DNA of 64,000 nt. It comes from Gracilimonas sp034520725 (lineage in GTDB: Bacteria > Bacteroidota > Rhodothermia > Balneolales > Balneolaceae). The translations under genes were made by a program, and so were the position numbers. A model generated the notes under the pieces. That model made no database searches and was not told where the DNA came from. It worked only from the letters and a program-made list of their open reading frames with translations. Of this stretch, positions 18,088 through 26,680 are shown piece by piece (position 1 is the stretch's first letter; the number at the start of each line of letters is the position of its first letter). The stretch is taken from assembly GCA_034520725.1 (NCBI GenBank), contig JAXHNH010000013.1, positions 62,001 through 126,000 of the forward strand, in the 5' to 3' direction.

Positions 18088-19365
18088 ATGATTGAATTTC
18101 TTCTGATCGTTGTAACCATCATCTTAAGCGGGTTCTTTTCAGGATCCGAGATTGCCTTTGTTACAGCCAATAAGCTGAAACTGGAAGTGGCATCCCGAAA
18201 GAATAATTTTCTGGGTAATTCCATTGAGTTCTTCACGCGAAAGCCGGAAACCTTTCTGACTACCACTTTGGTTGGAAATAATATCGTAAATGTGTTATAC
18301 GCCACATTTATGGCCATTTTTCTGGTTGACCCGATACAGAATTATAGTGAAATATGGTTCGGCATTGTACCGACGGAACTTGAGACACTTTTGGTACAGA
18401 CCATTGTGGCCGCTGTGGTTATCATGTTGTTTGGGGAGATCCTTCCCAAGGCTATATTCCGGGCATTGGCTGATAATATGATAACAGTGATCTCCGTACC
18501 GCTTCGCATCGCTTATTATTTATTCAGACCGCTGATCGAGATCTCGAGAGGATCCTCAAATATTCTTATTAAACTATTAGTTAAGGATGCAGAGGTACCC
18601 GAAAATTACTACCGCCGGCAAGATGTGGAAATGATCTTCAAGGAGCTGCGTGATGGCGGCGGAAGTGTGGATATTGATGAAGATGATTCCGAGATCTTAC
18701 ACAATGTACTTGAGCTATCCAATAAACGGGTAAAAGACTCCATGATCCCTCGTATCGAGATCGAGGCGGTGGAAAAGGAAACGCCTATAGATAACGTATT
18801 GGACATGTTTATCCAATCAGGACATTCCAAACTACCGGTTTACAAAGATTCTATTGATGATGTGATAGGAGTGGTATTCGCCCATGATTTCTTCCATGAA
18901 CCCAAGAGCCTGAACGAAATTATAAGGCCGGTAAAACTGGTGCCTTCAAGCAAGAAGTCTAACGATCTTCTTACGGAATTCAGGCAGTCTAATATGTCTG
19001 TTGCCATTGTGCTGGATGAATATGGAGGCACTGCCGGTATGGTCACCATCGAAGACCTTCTGGAAGAAGTGGTAGGTGATATTCAGGATGAGTACGATGT
19101 AGAGGATGAGATCATGAAGCAGCTTTCCGATAACAGTTTTGTTGTAAGTGGAAATGTTGAGATCGCTGAACTTTGCGAGAAGTTTGATATTATTGATCTT
19201 CCGGTGGAACCTTCTCAATATGATACCGTAGCAGGTTACATCATAAATCATTTAGGGCGCATACCAAAGGTGAATGAGGAAGTGGTTATTGACGGAAATA
19301 AATTTATTATCAGTAAAGCCACTCCAAGTCGCATTGAAACGGTGAAGCTCATTTTAATAGAGTAA
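18088..19365 (+). CDS. CNNM/CorC (HlyC) family membrane transporter
   Basis: A 425-residue protein with the standard order: a CNNM membrane domain at 1-180 (SGFFSGSEIAFVTANK at the start, VGNNIVNVLYAT in the second helix), a CBS pair at about 200-320 (VKDSMIPRIEIEAV and VLDEYGGTAGMVTIEDLLEE), and a CorC_HlyC domain at 335-420. Family members have been linked to Mg2+/Co2+ efflux, and the GldE gliding-motility protein is a Bacteroidota relative, but its partners are not seen here. It begins 88 bases after the hydratase gene. Confidence 0.8.
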   Translation: MIEFLLIVVTIILSGFFSGSEIAFVTANKLKLEVASRKNNFLGNSIEFFTRKPETFLTTTLVGNNIVNVLYATFMAIFLVDPIQNYSEIWFGIVPTELETLLVQTIVAAVVIMLFGEILPKAIFRALADNMITVISVPLRIAYYLFRPLIEISRGSSNILIKLLVKDAEVPENYYRRQDVEMIFKELRDGGGSVDIDEDDSEILHNVLELSNKRVKDSMIPRIEIEAVEKETPIDNVLDMFIQSGHSKLPVYKDSIDDVIGVVFAHDFFHEPKSLNEIIRPVKLVPSSKKSNDLLTEFRQSNMSVAIVLDEYGGTAGMVTIEDLLEEVVGDIQDEYDVEDEIMKQLSDNSFVVSGNVEIAELCEKFDIIDLPVEPSQYDTVAGYIINHLGRIPKVNEEVVIDGNKFIISKATPSRIETVKLILIE

Positions 19366-19431
19366 GCTCTCAGCAGTCAGACTTTAGCTTTCAGAAATTC
19401 AAAATTACTGAAAGCTGAGAGCTGAAGTCTG
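19365..19431. repeat. Nested palindromic intergenic repeat
   Basis: Three sets of inverted arms overlap here: agctctcag/ctgagagct (19365-19373, 19415-19423), cagactt/aagtctg (19378-19384, 19425-19431) and agctttcag/ctgaaagct (19386-19394, 19408-19416). The structure could form alternative hairpins after the CorC gene. It resembles the low-complexity 'gctgaaagct' repeats common between genes in this group of bacteria. Confidence 0.6.
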
Positions 19432-19479
19432 ATAGCTATTTGTTAATTAACAATTAGTCGGAAACAAGGAAAACACATC

Positions 19480-21192
19480 ATGTTCGATCACTATCCGAAA
19501 TGGTCCCAGGAATTTGCAAGAAAATATCTTAGCAGAACCATCAATCAGTTTGTCATTCACGGTAATGTGCATGATCTGGTATCGCTAAAAACAGATGATG
19601 GTGCGAAGTTCAACAGGCTAAAATCCTTTTTGTCTGATGAATTCTTCGGGGCGCGTGATTTTGTAATCTTTTATGACAGAGCTTCCGGTATCTATTTTCG
19701 TGATAAGGAATCTCAGGCTGATTTCAATCAGGCGATTGCAGGCAGGGATAGCCTGGTCGGTACCGATTATGCGAAGAAAATGCCTAAGGATCCCGTTCGG
19801 GTGATGTCGCTTCTGGAACAGTATTTTCGCCTCCGGCTCGACCAAAAGAAAAGCATTGGTCTGATCATTGATTATGCTGAAACTATTGTGCCTATGAGCG
19901 ATGCCGCATCGATCGGCAATGAGGACCGGACATCCATGGTCTATCTGTCACGATGGGCACATGATCCTATGTTTTTGGCATCTGACTTTACCACGGTACT
20001 AATCACTGAAAACCTGGCTGATCTTAACAAGACTATAGTTCAAAATCCCTACACCAGTGATATAAAGATTAACATTCCGGGAGATAAGGATCGACTTGAT
20101 TTCATCAAGTATGAGACTGAAAAAGACGAGTGGAAAGATATTTCGACTGTGAAGCCTGAGATCGTGGCGCAGCAAACGGCCGGACTAAATTTTGTGAATA
20201 TCCGTAGTGTGATTTCCCATGCCAGGGAAAATAAGGATAAGATCACGTTTGAAGGATTATCAGAATCCAAGAAAGAACTTATTGAAGCAGAAGCCTATGG
20301 ACTTCTCGAATTTGTGGAAACACCCTATACACTGGATAATGTTGCGGGGCATACCAATGTTAAGAAACATCTTCGTCAAGCCGTTCAGGCCCTTAAATCA
20401 GGCCGGCAGGATGTAATGCCCATGGGATATCTGGTATGTGGACCTGTTGGAACCGGTAAAACCTTTATGGTGACCTGTTTTGCCAGTGAAGTAGGAATAC
20501 CCATGGTGAAGCTGAAAAACTTTAGGAGTCAGTGGCAGGGGGTTACGGAAGGTAACCTGGAGAAGATACTTTCTCTGCTCAAGGCAATGTCCCCAGTAGC
20601 CGTTATGATCGATGAAGCGGATGCTTACCTTGGTGACCGTGATGCAAGCGGTGACAGTGGCGTTTCGAGCCGTGTATTTTCACAGATCGCAACCTTTATG
20701 AGTGATACGGCTAACAGAGGTAGGATCGTGTGGTTTCTGATGACAGCCAGACCTGATCTGATGCCGGTTGACCTTAAGCGACAGGGTAGGGCTGAAGAAC
20801 ATCTTGCATTATTCCCGCCTCATACTAAAGAAGAAAGGGTGGAATTATACGAAGCTATGGCTAAAAAGACCGGGCTGAAAATGACAGAAAAGTATATCCC
20901 TAAGGTCATCGAAAATGGGGATAAGACCTTTTCCGGTGCCGATATGGAGGCAGCCCTAACCAGAGCTAAGTTCCGTGCTGCGGCAGAAGGGAAAATACAG
21001 GTATCTCCGGAGATCCTTGATCTGGCACTGGAAGATTTCCTTCCACCAACCTATCCGGAAGAAATTGAGCTGCAAACTTTAAGTGCGGTTATTGAGTGTA
21101 CTTCCAAAGAGTTACTTCCGGAACGTTACCGGGATATGGACCGGGATGATATTCTTTCCACAATTGATGAGCTGAAGTTCAGGGTTGGATAG
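19480..21192 (+). CDS. AAA ATPase with a degenerate N-terminal AAA domain (Ycf46/Vps4-like)
   Basis: A 570-residue cytoplasmic ATPase. The C-terminal module (about 285-515) is a classical AAA domain: Walker A GPVGTGKT (321-328), the pore-loop region FRSQWQGVTEGNLE, Walker B VAVMIDEAD (373-381), sensor 1 MTARPD, and an arginine-finger region KRQGRAEEHLALFPP. The N-terminal part (1-260) keeps the outline of a second AAA domain (GLIIDYAETIVPM like Walker B, LITENLADLN like sensor 1) but has no Walker A. This two-domain form matches Ycf46-type proteins. It may unfold or disassemble a partner. It lies 2.3 kb after the psp cluster on the same strand, and PspA assemblies are an attractive but unproven substrate. 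Confidence 0.75.
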   Translation: MFDHYPKWSQEFARKYLSRTINQFVIHGNVHDLVSLKTDDGAKFNRLKSFLSDEFFGARDFVIFYDRASGIYFRDKESQADFNQAIAGRDSLVGTDYAKKMPKDPVRVMSLLEQYFRLRLDQKKSIGLIIDYAETIVPMSDAASIGNEDRTSMVYLSRWAHDPMFLASDFTTVLITENLADLNKTIVQNPYTSDIKINIPGDKDRLDFIKYETEKDEWKDISTVKPEIVAQQTAGLNFVNIRSVISHARENKDKITFEGLSESKKELIEAEAYGLLEFVETPYTLDNVAGHTNVKKHLRQAVQALKSGRQDVMPMGYLVCGPVGTGKTFMVTCFASEVGIPMVKLKNFRSQWQGVTEGNLEKILSLLKAMSPVAVMIDEADAYLGDRDASGDSGVSSRVFSQIATFMSDTANRGRIVWFLMTARPDLMPVDLKRQGRAEEHLALFPPHTKEERVELYEAMAKKTGLKMTEKYIPKVIENGDKTFSGADMEAALTRAKFRAAAEGKIQVSPEILDLALEDFLPPTYPEEIELQTLSAVIECTSKELLPERYRDMDRDDILSTIDELKFRVG

Positions 21193-21546
21193 AAATGAAA
21201 GGAACATTCAACATTGAGCACTCAATAAGGAACATTGAATTAATCTAGTTCATACGTATTTAAATGCCCCGCTCCTTAAGTTCTTACCTCGCTCTGACGC
21301 TCTGTGTCGGAGCGTACTTGCTCATCGAATAATAACCCTCACCTTTGTTTCCTCTCCCGGGAGAGGAAGACGCTGTTATTAGTTTTAGGAAAGTATTACA
21401 CTCAATTTTTGGATAGAAAATTCTTGTTAACTAACCAATACTTAATGAGTTCCACTCCCCGGAGGGGATTGAGGGGTGGCGCCAAGGCTTCTAATTGGTT
21501 TATTCAGTCTTGTCACTTTTTTGCTGAATATCCCCGAAAATCGACA
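21193..21546. repeat. Repeat-rich intergenic region between the AAA ATPase and pfkA
   Basis: No gene seen in 354 bases. From left to right: a gaacattcaacattgagc/ataaggaacattgaat element (21202-21240) that recurs inside the yidD coding end; a hairpin cgctc...ggagcg (21290-21314) with a near copy at 34509-34534; an imperfect hairpin around cctctcccgggagagg (21350-21366); and ccactccccggaggggattgagg, cut here, near 21452-21478, another typical intergenic palindrome. A 102-codon frame across it reads repeat DNA and is not believed. Confidence 0.6.
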
Positions 21547-22641
21547 TTAATCCCCGAAACTAATACCAACTCCTTTGGCGGTATTCACGAGAAAGCTATC
21601 AGGATCGACTAGGTTTTGTCCTTTCGTGGCTGTTTTGAGTGAGACAGATGTGATATCGTTATCAAGGAAAGAGACCATCTTGCCAAATTCTCCGTCAATC
21701 GCCATTTCCATGGCTTTAACTCCGAACTGAGTAGCCAGTATCCGATCGAAGGCAATGGGTGTGCCACCTCGCTGTAAATGCCCCAACACCACTTCACGAA
21801 TATCGTGTTGAAAACCGGCATTTTTTAGCTCATCTGATAGATGGTAAGCGACCCCTCCAAGTCTCGGGTTCCTGTATCCGGTTTCATCACTTTTACGGGA
21901 AACAACGGTTCCATCTTTAGCTTTTGCGCCTTCGGAAATGACAATGATTGCAAAACCCTTACCTTCATTATATCTTTTATTCAGTCGCTCTACCACTTTG
22001 TTGACGTCATAGGGAATTTCAGGGATAAGGCAAACCTCAGCACCGCCGGCAACTGCAGCGTGAAGAGCGATCCATCCGGCTCCTCGCCCCATAACTTCAA
22101 GGATCATTAGCCTGTGGTGACTTTCAGCCGTGGTAACCAGCTTATCAACTGCATCCGTGGCGATATCAACCGCCGTGTGAAACCCAAAAGTGTAGTCGGT
22201 ACAAGAGAGGTCATTGTCAATGGTTTTGGGCACTCCAATGATATTGACTCCCTTTTCGTATAGAGCCTGACTTATTCTTTGCGAGCCGTCACCGCCAATA
22301 TTTATCACCGCATCATAGCCTTCATCATTAAGGAAATTAACAAGGTCATCAGAACGGTCCACTGCCTCCCAGCTACCGTCTTCATTTTGAACCGGCCAGT
22401 TGAAAGGCCCACCTTTGTTAGTGGTTTGCAGAATGGTGCCACCTTTTGCATGGATTCCTCCCACATTGTCTTCAGTCAGTTTCATGATCTCCTTTGGATC
22501 TTTCAAGGCCCCGTTAAAAGCTTCAATACTTCCATGTATTTCCCAATTTCCGGCAACTTCCGCCCGCTTTACTATGGCTCTGATGACGGCATTCAGACCC
22601 GGGCAATCCCCGCCTCCGGTTGCAATGAGTGCTTTTTTCAT
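21547..22641 (-). CDS. pfkA: 6-phosphofructokinase, group III type, probably ATP-dependent
   Basis: A 364-residue glycolytic enzyme that phosphorylates fructose 6-phosphate. It opens with ATGGGDCPGLNAVIR (phosphate-donor loop), has GGDGSQ at 116-120 and PKTIDND at 138-144 containing the catalytic Asp, plus VMGRGAGWIA and GHLQRGGTP for the sugar phosphate. The Gly after GGD is the ATP-type residue, whereas the Lys of PKTIDND is typical of PPi-type and group III enzymes. The mix fits group III ATP-dependent PFKs, but a pyrophosphate donor is not excluded by sequence alone. It is single and convergent with the AAA gene across a repeat-rich gap. Confidence 0.85.
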   Translation of the reverse strand: MKKALIATGGGDCPGLNAVIRAIVKRAEVAGNWEIHGSIEAFNGALKDPKEIMKLTEDNVGGIHAKGGTILQTTNKGGPFNWPVQNEDGSWEAVDRSDDLVNFLNDEGYDAVINIGGDGSQRISQALYEKGVNIIGVPKTIDNDLSCTDYTFGFHTAVDIATDAVDKLVTTAESHHRLMILEVMGRGAGWIALHAAVAGGAEVCLIPEIPYDVNKVVERLNKRYNEGKGFAIIVISEGAKAKDGTVVSRKSDETGYRNPRLGGVAYHLSDELKNAGFQHDIREVVLGHLQRGGTPIAFDRILATQFGVKAMEMAIDGEFGKMVSFLDNDITSVSLKTATKGQNLVDPDSFLVNTAKGVGISFGD

Positions 22642-22814
22642 GTCTACTTAAATTTTGATAAAAATTGAGATGGCTATTCGGTTCAATAAGGTATAAATAA
22701 TCTTTCTAATCCTGATAAATTTATGTGAACCGGCCTAACCAAACAGTTGAAACGATGTGACCCTTAGAACCTTTTTAATAAATCAAACAAAACAAGATAA
22801 AATAAATATCACAT

Positions 22815-23462
22815 ATGAAGATTCTGATAATAGGAGCGAACGGACAAATCGGAACCCGGCTGGCACATCAATTAATAGAAAGCGAGCATACACCTGTAGC
22901 GATGGTCCGAAAGGAGGAGCAGGTTGAGAAATTTGAGAAGGATGGAATACTGACAGTTTTAGCTGATCTGGAAGAGGATATCAGTCATGCATTTAAAGAT
23001 ATTGACGGAGTCGTTTTTACTGCAGGTTCAGGTGCAAACACCCCAAAATCGCAGACAAAAGTGATTGATGAGGAAGGAGCTAAAAAGGCCGTTGATGAAG
23101 CTGGTAATGCAGGGGTAACCAGGTTTGTTATGGTGAGCGCTCTGATGGCAAACAGAGATCCACATATGTGGACAGATTCTATGCAGCATTACTATGAGGC
23201 AAAATCCAGTGCAGATGAATATCTGAGAAATTCTGGTTTGGATTACACTGTATTGATGCCGGGTCGTTTAACAAACGAGAAGGGAACAGGAATGGTCGAG
23301 TTAAGTAAACGAATAGAAGACCTGAAAGACCGTAGCATTACCCGCGATGATGTGGCATCAGTGATCGTAAACCTTTTGAATGCTAAAAATACTATCAATA
23401 AGAGTCTCGATCTGTTACAAGGTGACACGCCAGTAAAAGAAGCTGTATCAAAAATATCCTGA
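22815..23462 (+). CDS. NAD(P)-binding SDR-like protein (YwnB/BVR-B type)
   Basis: A 215-residue atypical short-chain dehydrogenase. The nucleotide loop is IGANGQIGTRL (residues 6-16). VVFTAGSGANTPKSQT and VMVSALMANRD mark the middle strands, and the C-terminal half has YEAKSSADEYLRNSGLDYTVL (split motif), where Tyr and Lys could act in catalysis. This arrangement matches the NAD(P)H-binding proteins related to flavin reductase/BVR-B. The substrate is unknown. Single gene, convergent with the azurin gene and sharing its terminator hairpin. Confidence 0.75.
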   Translation: MKILIIGANGQIGTRLAHQLIESEHTPVAMVRKEEQVEKFEKDGILTVLADLEEDISHAFKDIDGVVFTAGSGANTPKSQTKVIDEEGAKKAVDEAGNAGVTRFVMVSALMANRDPHMWTDSMQHYYEAKSSADEYLRNSGLDYTVLMPGRLTNEKGTGMVELSKRIEDLKDRSITRDDVASVIVNLLNAKNTINKSLDLLQGDTPVKEAVSKIS

Positions 23463-23470
23463 AAATAAAA

Positions 23471-23500
23471 AACCCCGGAGATGGTCAAAAATCCGGGGTT
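23471..23500. terminator. Bidirectional terminator between the SDR-like gene and the azurin gene
   Basis: Perfect nine-base stem AACCCCGGA/TCCGGGGTT (23471-23479 and 23492-23500) with a 12-base loop. An A-rich run precedes it on the plus strand, so it ends minus-strand transcripts with a T tract. It lies nine bases after the plus-strand stop and should also stop that gene. Confidence 0.75.
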
Positions 23501-23543
23501 ATGGGTATAAATAAGTAGTTTAGATGTGCAACTAACTACTCTC

Positions 23544-23984
23544 CTATTCAACAATAAATTTGCCATTCATCATAGCATAGTGACCGGGGAAGCTACAGAT
23601 GAAATCATATGATCCTTTTGCAGGTGCAGTAAACTCGATCGTTGTTTCCTCTCCGCCACCAAGCATTTTGGTGTTAACAATAACTTTGTCGGTTCCTTCA
23701 GGGATATAATCGTTACCGGCAGCTTTAGAAGCGGCAGCTCCAAATTCCTGAATGTTGGTTCCTTGTTTTAGCAGAACCCAGTTATGACCCATAGCCGCTT
23801 TAGGCAGTTTACCCACGTGCTTGAGGGTTAATTTTACGGTTTGGCCTTCCTCAACCTTGATCTCGCTAAGATCGAATTGCATTCGGTCGTTACCTTCGAT
23901 GGTGATCTCGACCACATCTTGTGCCATTACAGTTGTTGATAGTGCAAGTGTAATGATCATTAAAAATGATAGTAAATATCTCAT
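23544..23984 (-). CDS. Azurin, type 1 copper electron carrier
   Basis: A 146-residue protein with a signal peptide (cleavage likely after VMA, residues 18-21), so it acts in the periplasm. The copper ligands line up: H67 in GHNWV, C130 and H135 in ICSFPGH, and M139 as the axial ligand, with the C+5+4 spacing of true azurins. The LPKAAMGHNW and YDFICSFPGH segments are diagnostic. It should shuttle single electrons to an oxidase, reductase or peroxidase, none of which is encoded nearby. Single gene. Confidence 0.9.
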   Translation of the reverse strand: MRYLLSFLMIITLALSTTVMAQDVVEITIEGNDRMQFDLSEIKVEEGQTVKLTLKHVGKLPKAAMGHNWVLLKQGTNIQEFGAAASKAAGNDYIPEGTDKVIVNTKMLGGGEETTIEFTAPAKGSYDFICSFPGHYAMMNGKFIVE

Positions 23985-24196
23985 AGTGATGAATTAGTTA
24001 TTTGGGGTTAAAGCGACTCCGACCTCTATTTCAGATACGCTTGTCTTTTATTCGCTTCAAAGATCGGTCGCTAATGTGAATATTTTGTGAAGCTGTCAAT
24101 TAAACGTATTGGAAGTGCTAAAAATTCTGTATTTGTTGTTATTACACCCTGACTTCAGTTATTTTAAACAGCAAATCAATAAACCATAAAGCAACT

Positions 24197-25165
24197 ATGC
24201 CAGATAAAATTAAATGGGGCGTTCTAAGTACAGCCAATATCGGTGTTCAGCATGTGATTCCCGCCATGCAGAATGGAGAATTAACAGAGGTGGTGGCTAT
24301 TGCCTCCAGAGATCTTTCCAGGGCAAAGGAAGCTGCAGGAAAACTTGGGTTACCAAAGGCCTATGGTTCTTATGATGAGCTATTGGCTGATGAGGAAGTA
24401 GAAGCTATCTATAATCCCCTGCCAAATGATCAGCATGTACCTTGGACAATAAAGGCTATGAAAGCCGGAAAGCACGTGCTGTGCGAGAAGCCAATATCAC
24501 TTAATGTTGCTGAGGCTGAAAAATTGCTGACTTTTTCAGAAAAACATCCAGAGATCAAAGTGATGGAAGCTTTTATGTACCGGTTCCATCCGCAATGGGA
24601 TATTGTGAAATCCTGGATAAGTGTTGGTATGATAGGGGAGGTCACTTCGATTCAATCGGCTTTTAGCTATTTCAATACAGATCCCGACGACTTTCGTAAT
24701 GATCCGGAGATGGGCGGGGGCGGTTTGCTGGATGTTGGCAGTTATTGTATATCATCCGCCAGGTATATTTTTGAAGCCGAACCTGAAAAGATATTGAGTT
24801 CCGTGGAGATAGATCCCAAATTTGGTGTTGACCGCCATGTATCAGCTTTATTAATGTTCCCCAAAGGAACTGCTTCTATCTACTGTTCCACTCAGTCCAA
24901 CCGTATTCAGAATATGATCATTTACGGAAGTGAAGGAGTCATCCGATTTGAAATCCCTTTCAATCCATTGGAAAAGGAGGTGGCGGTATCCTTGATCAAG
25001 GATGAGAAAGTGATCGAAGAAAAGAAAGTTCAGGCGAATCATTATACCCTTCAGGGCGATGCATTTTCAGAAGCGATCATTGAAGATGGCCCGGCTCCAA
25101 CTCCCTTAAAAGATGCAGTTGCTAATATGAAGGTGATCGAGCAGATCCTGAAGGAAGGTAGATGA
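24197..25165 (+). CDS. Gfo/Idh/MocA family oxidoreductase
   Basis: A 322-residue NAD(P)-dependent oxidoreductase of sugars or sugar-like compounds. The N-terminal Rossmann fold (about 5-120) contains GVLSTANIGVQHVIPAM and the family's EKP motif (E97-K98-P99, HVLCEKPISLN), whose Lys is catalytic. The C-terminal domain (about 130-320) holds GGGGLLDVGSYCISSARY. Its sequence style is like the dehydrogenases of the trans-1,2-dihydrobenzene-diol/xylose dehydrogenase branch. The substrate cannot be stated. Monocistronic; a hairpin at 25331-25355 is the next possible stop signal. Confidence 0.8.
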   Translation: MPDKIKWGVLSTANIGVQHVIPAMQNGELTEVVAIASRDLSRAKEAAGKLGLPKAYGSYDELLADEEVEAIYNPLPNDQHVPWTIKAMKAGKHVLCEKPISLNVAEAEKLLTFSEKHPEIKVMEAFMYRFHPQWDIVKSWISVGMIGEVTSIQSAFSYFNTDPDDFRNDPEMGGGGLLDVGSYCISSARYIFEAEPEKILSSVEIDPKFGVDRHVSALLMFPKGTASIYCSTQSNRIQNMIIYGSEGVIRFEIPFNPLEKEVAVSLIKDEKVIEEKKVQANHYTLQGDAFSEAIIEDGPAPTPLKDAVANMKVIEQILKEGR

Positions 25166-25330
25166 ATGAACAGAAATGGCCCGGATTCTGACTGAAAGAG
25201 ATTCACTTTATGGTTTATACTAAAGTGGGAATGGGAAGTATGTTGTTGTTACATTTGTAGCATTAAGTATTACACCTACATCTTGAAATACCTCAGCCAT
25301 TAATTGCGTATATTAAAGTTCAATTTTCTT

Positions 25331-25355
25331 AGCCCGGCATAGATCCGGGCTTTTT
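25331..25355 (+). terminator. Terminator-like hairpin 15-20 bases before the rhlE start
   Basis: Stem AGCCCGG/CCGGGCT (25331-25337 and 25345-25351) with a seven-base loop, then TTTTTC. It has the form of an intrinsic terminator. It may end the oxidoreductase transcript 165 bases after its stop. However, it lies within 20 bases of the helicase start codon, so any helicase transcript starting upstream would pass through it. Confidence 0.65.
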
Positions 25356-25370
25356 CATTTAATACCCTAT

Positions 25371-26648
25371 ATGTCTTTTAAATCTCTGAATCTAAATACG
25401 CCTATCCTTAAATCTTTAGAAGAAGAAGGATACACTCACCCCACACCTATTCAATCTCAAGCAATTCCCATTGCCCTTAAAGGCACCGATGTGCTGGGTT
25501 GTGCTCAAACCGGAACCGGAAAAACGGCCGCTTTTGCCATTCCAATTCTACAATTATTAAGTAAAAGTAAATCCAGAGGTCAAAATCGGAAGATCCGGAG
25601 CTTAATTGTTACACCAACCCGGGAATTGGCCATCCAGATAGATGAAAGCTTTAAAAGCTATGGCCGGTATACGAATTTAGATACCGCTGTTGTATTTGGT
25701 GGAGTAAATCAAAAAGGGCAGGTGAAGAAGCTGAAGCGAGGCGTAGATATTCTGACAGCCACACCGGGACGACTGTTGGACTTGATGAATCAGGGATTTA
25801 TTTCCCTTTCAGATATTGAAATATTTGTATTGGATGAAGCTGACCGCATGCTGGATATGGGTTTCATTCATGATGTAAAGAAATTATTAAAAGCTCTTCC
25901 CAATAAGCGCCAAACGCTGTTTTTCTCAGCCACCATGCCTTCAGAGATTGTTAAGCTCTCAAAATCAATTTTAAACGATCCTGTTAAAGTAGAGGTTACG
26001 CCTGAATCTTCCACTGTAGATGTGATTGAGCAAGGAATCTACTATGTGGACAAAGGAAATAAAAAAAATCTGCTGGTGGATGTGTTACAAGAAGCAGGTT
26101 CAAAGTCGGCATTGGTTTTTACACGGACCAAGCACGGAGCCAATAAAGTGGTGAAATTGCTGAATAGCCAAAATATTCAGGCAGAGGCAATCCATGGCAA
26201 CAAATCTCAGACGGCCCGGCAGCGGGCACTTGGTAACTTCAAAGATCAGGTAACAAGGGTTCTGGTTGCCACCGACATTGCTGCCAGAGGCATCGATGTG
26301 GATGAGTTACAGTATGTAATCAATTATGAAATACCCAACATTCCGGAAACCTATGTGCATAGGATTGGACGAACCGGAAGGGCCGGTTTAGATGGCACAG
26401 CGCTGTCTTTTTGTGATGCTCAGGAAAAAGCCTTTCTAAAAGATATTGAAAAACTGATAGGTAAAAATATTCCTGTGATAGATGATCATCAATATCCGTT
26501 AACGGATCATAACCCAGCTGCTCCGGAAAAACAAAAACAACGACCGTCCAGGAAACATAAAAGCGAGAAAAGAAAGACAAGCCATGGCGGTAAGCCTAAG
26601 AGCAATACCAAGAAACGAAGAAGAAAAAGCGCAGGGACTAATAGGTAA
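25371..26648 (+). CDS. rhlE: DEAD-box RNA helicase, RhlE-like
   Basis: A 425-residue ATP-dependent RNA helicase. The complete motif set is visible: Q motif YTHPTPIQSQAIP, Walker A AQTGTGKT, PTRELA, TPGRLLD, DEAD in VLDEADRMLDMGF, SAT, and HRIGRTGRAG. The C-terminal 60 residues are a Lys/Arg/Ser-rich tail without a folded domain, as in RhlE proteins that act in ribosome assembly and RNA turnover. It has a terminator-like hairpin directly before its start, which hints at control of leader read-through. Confidence 0.85.
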   Translation: MSFKSLNLNTPILKSLEEEGYTHPTPIQSQAIPIALKGTDVLGCAQTGTGKTAAFAIPILQLLSKSKSRGQNRKIRSLIVTPTRELAIQIDESFKSYGRYTNLDTAVVFGGVNQKGQVKKLKRGVDILTATPGRLLDLMNQGFISLSDIEIFVLDEADRMLDMGFIHDVKKLLKALPNKRQTLFFSATMPSEIVKLSKSILNDPVKVEVTPESSTVDVIEQGIYYVDKGNKKNLLVDVLQEAGSKSALVFTRTKHGANKVVKLLNSQNIQAEAIHGNKSQTARQRALGNFKDQVTRVLVATDIAARGIDVDELQYVINYEIPNIPETYVHRIGRTGRAGLDGTALSFCDAQEKAFLKDIEKLIGKNIPVIDDHQYPLTDHNPAAPEKQKQRPSRKHKSEKRKTSHGGKPKSNTKKRRRKSAGTNR

Positions 26649-26680
26649 AAAGGGAATTTCCGGTTGAGTTGGTTTTGAAC

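Noticed and set aside
21304..21612. 102-codon plus-strand frame after the AAA gene
   Set aside because: It translates intergenic repeats and the antisense end of pfkA.
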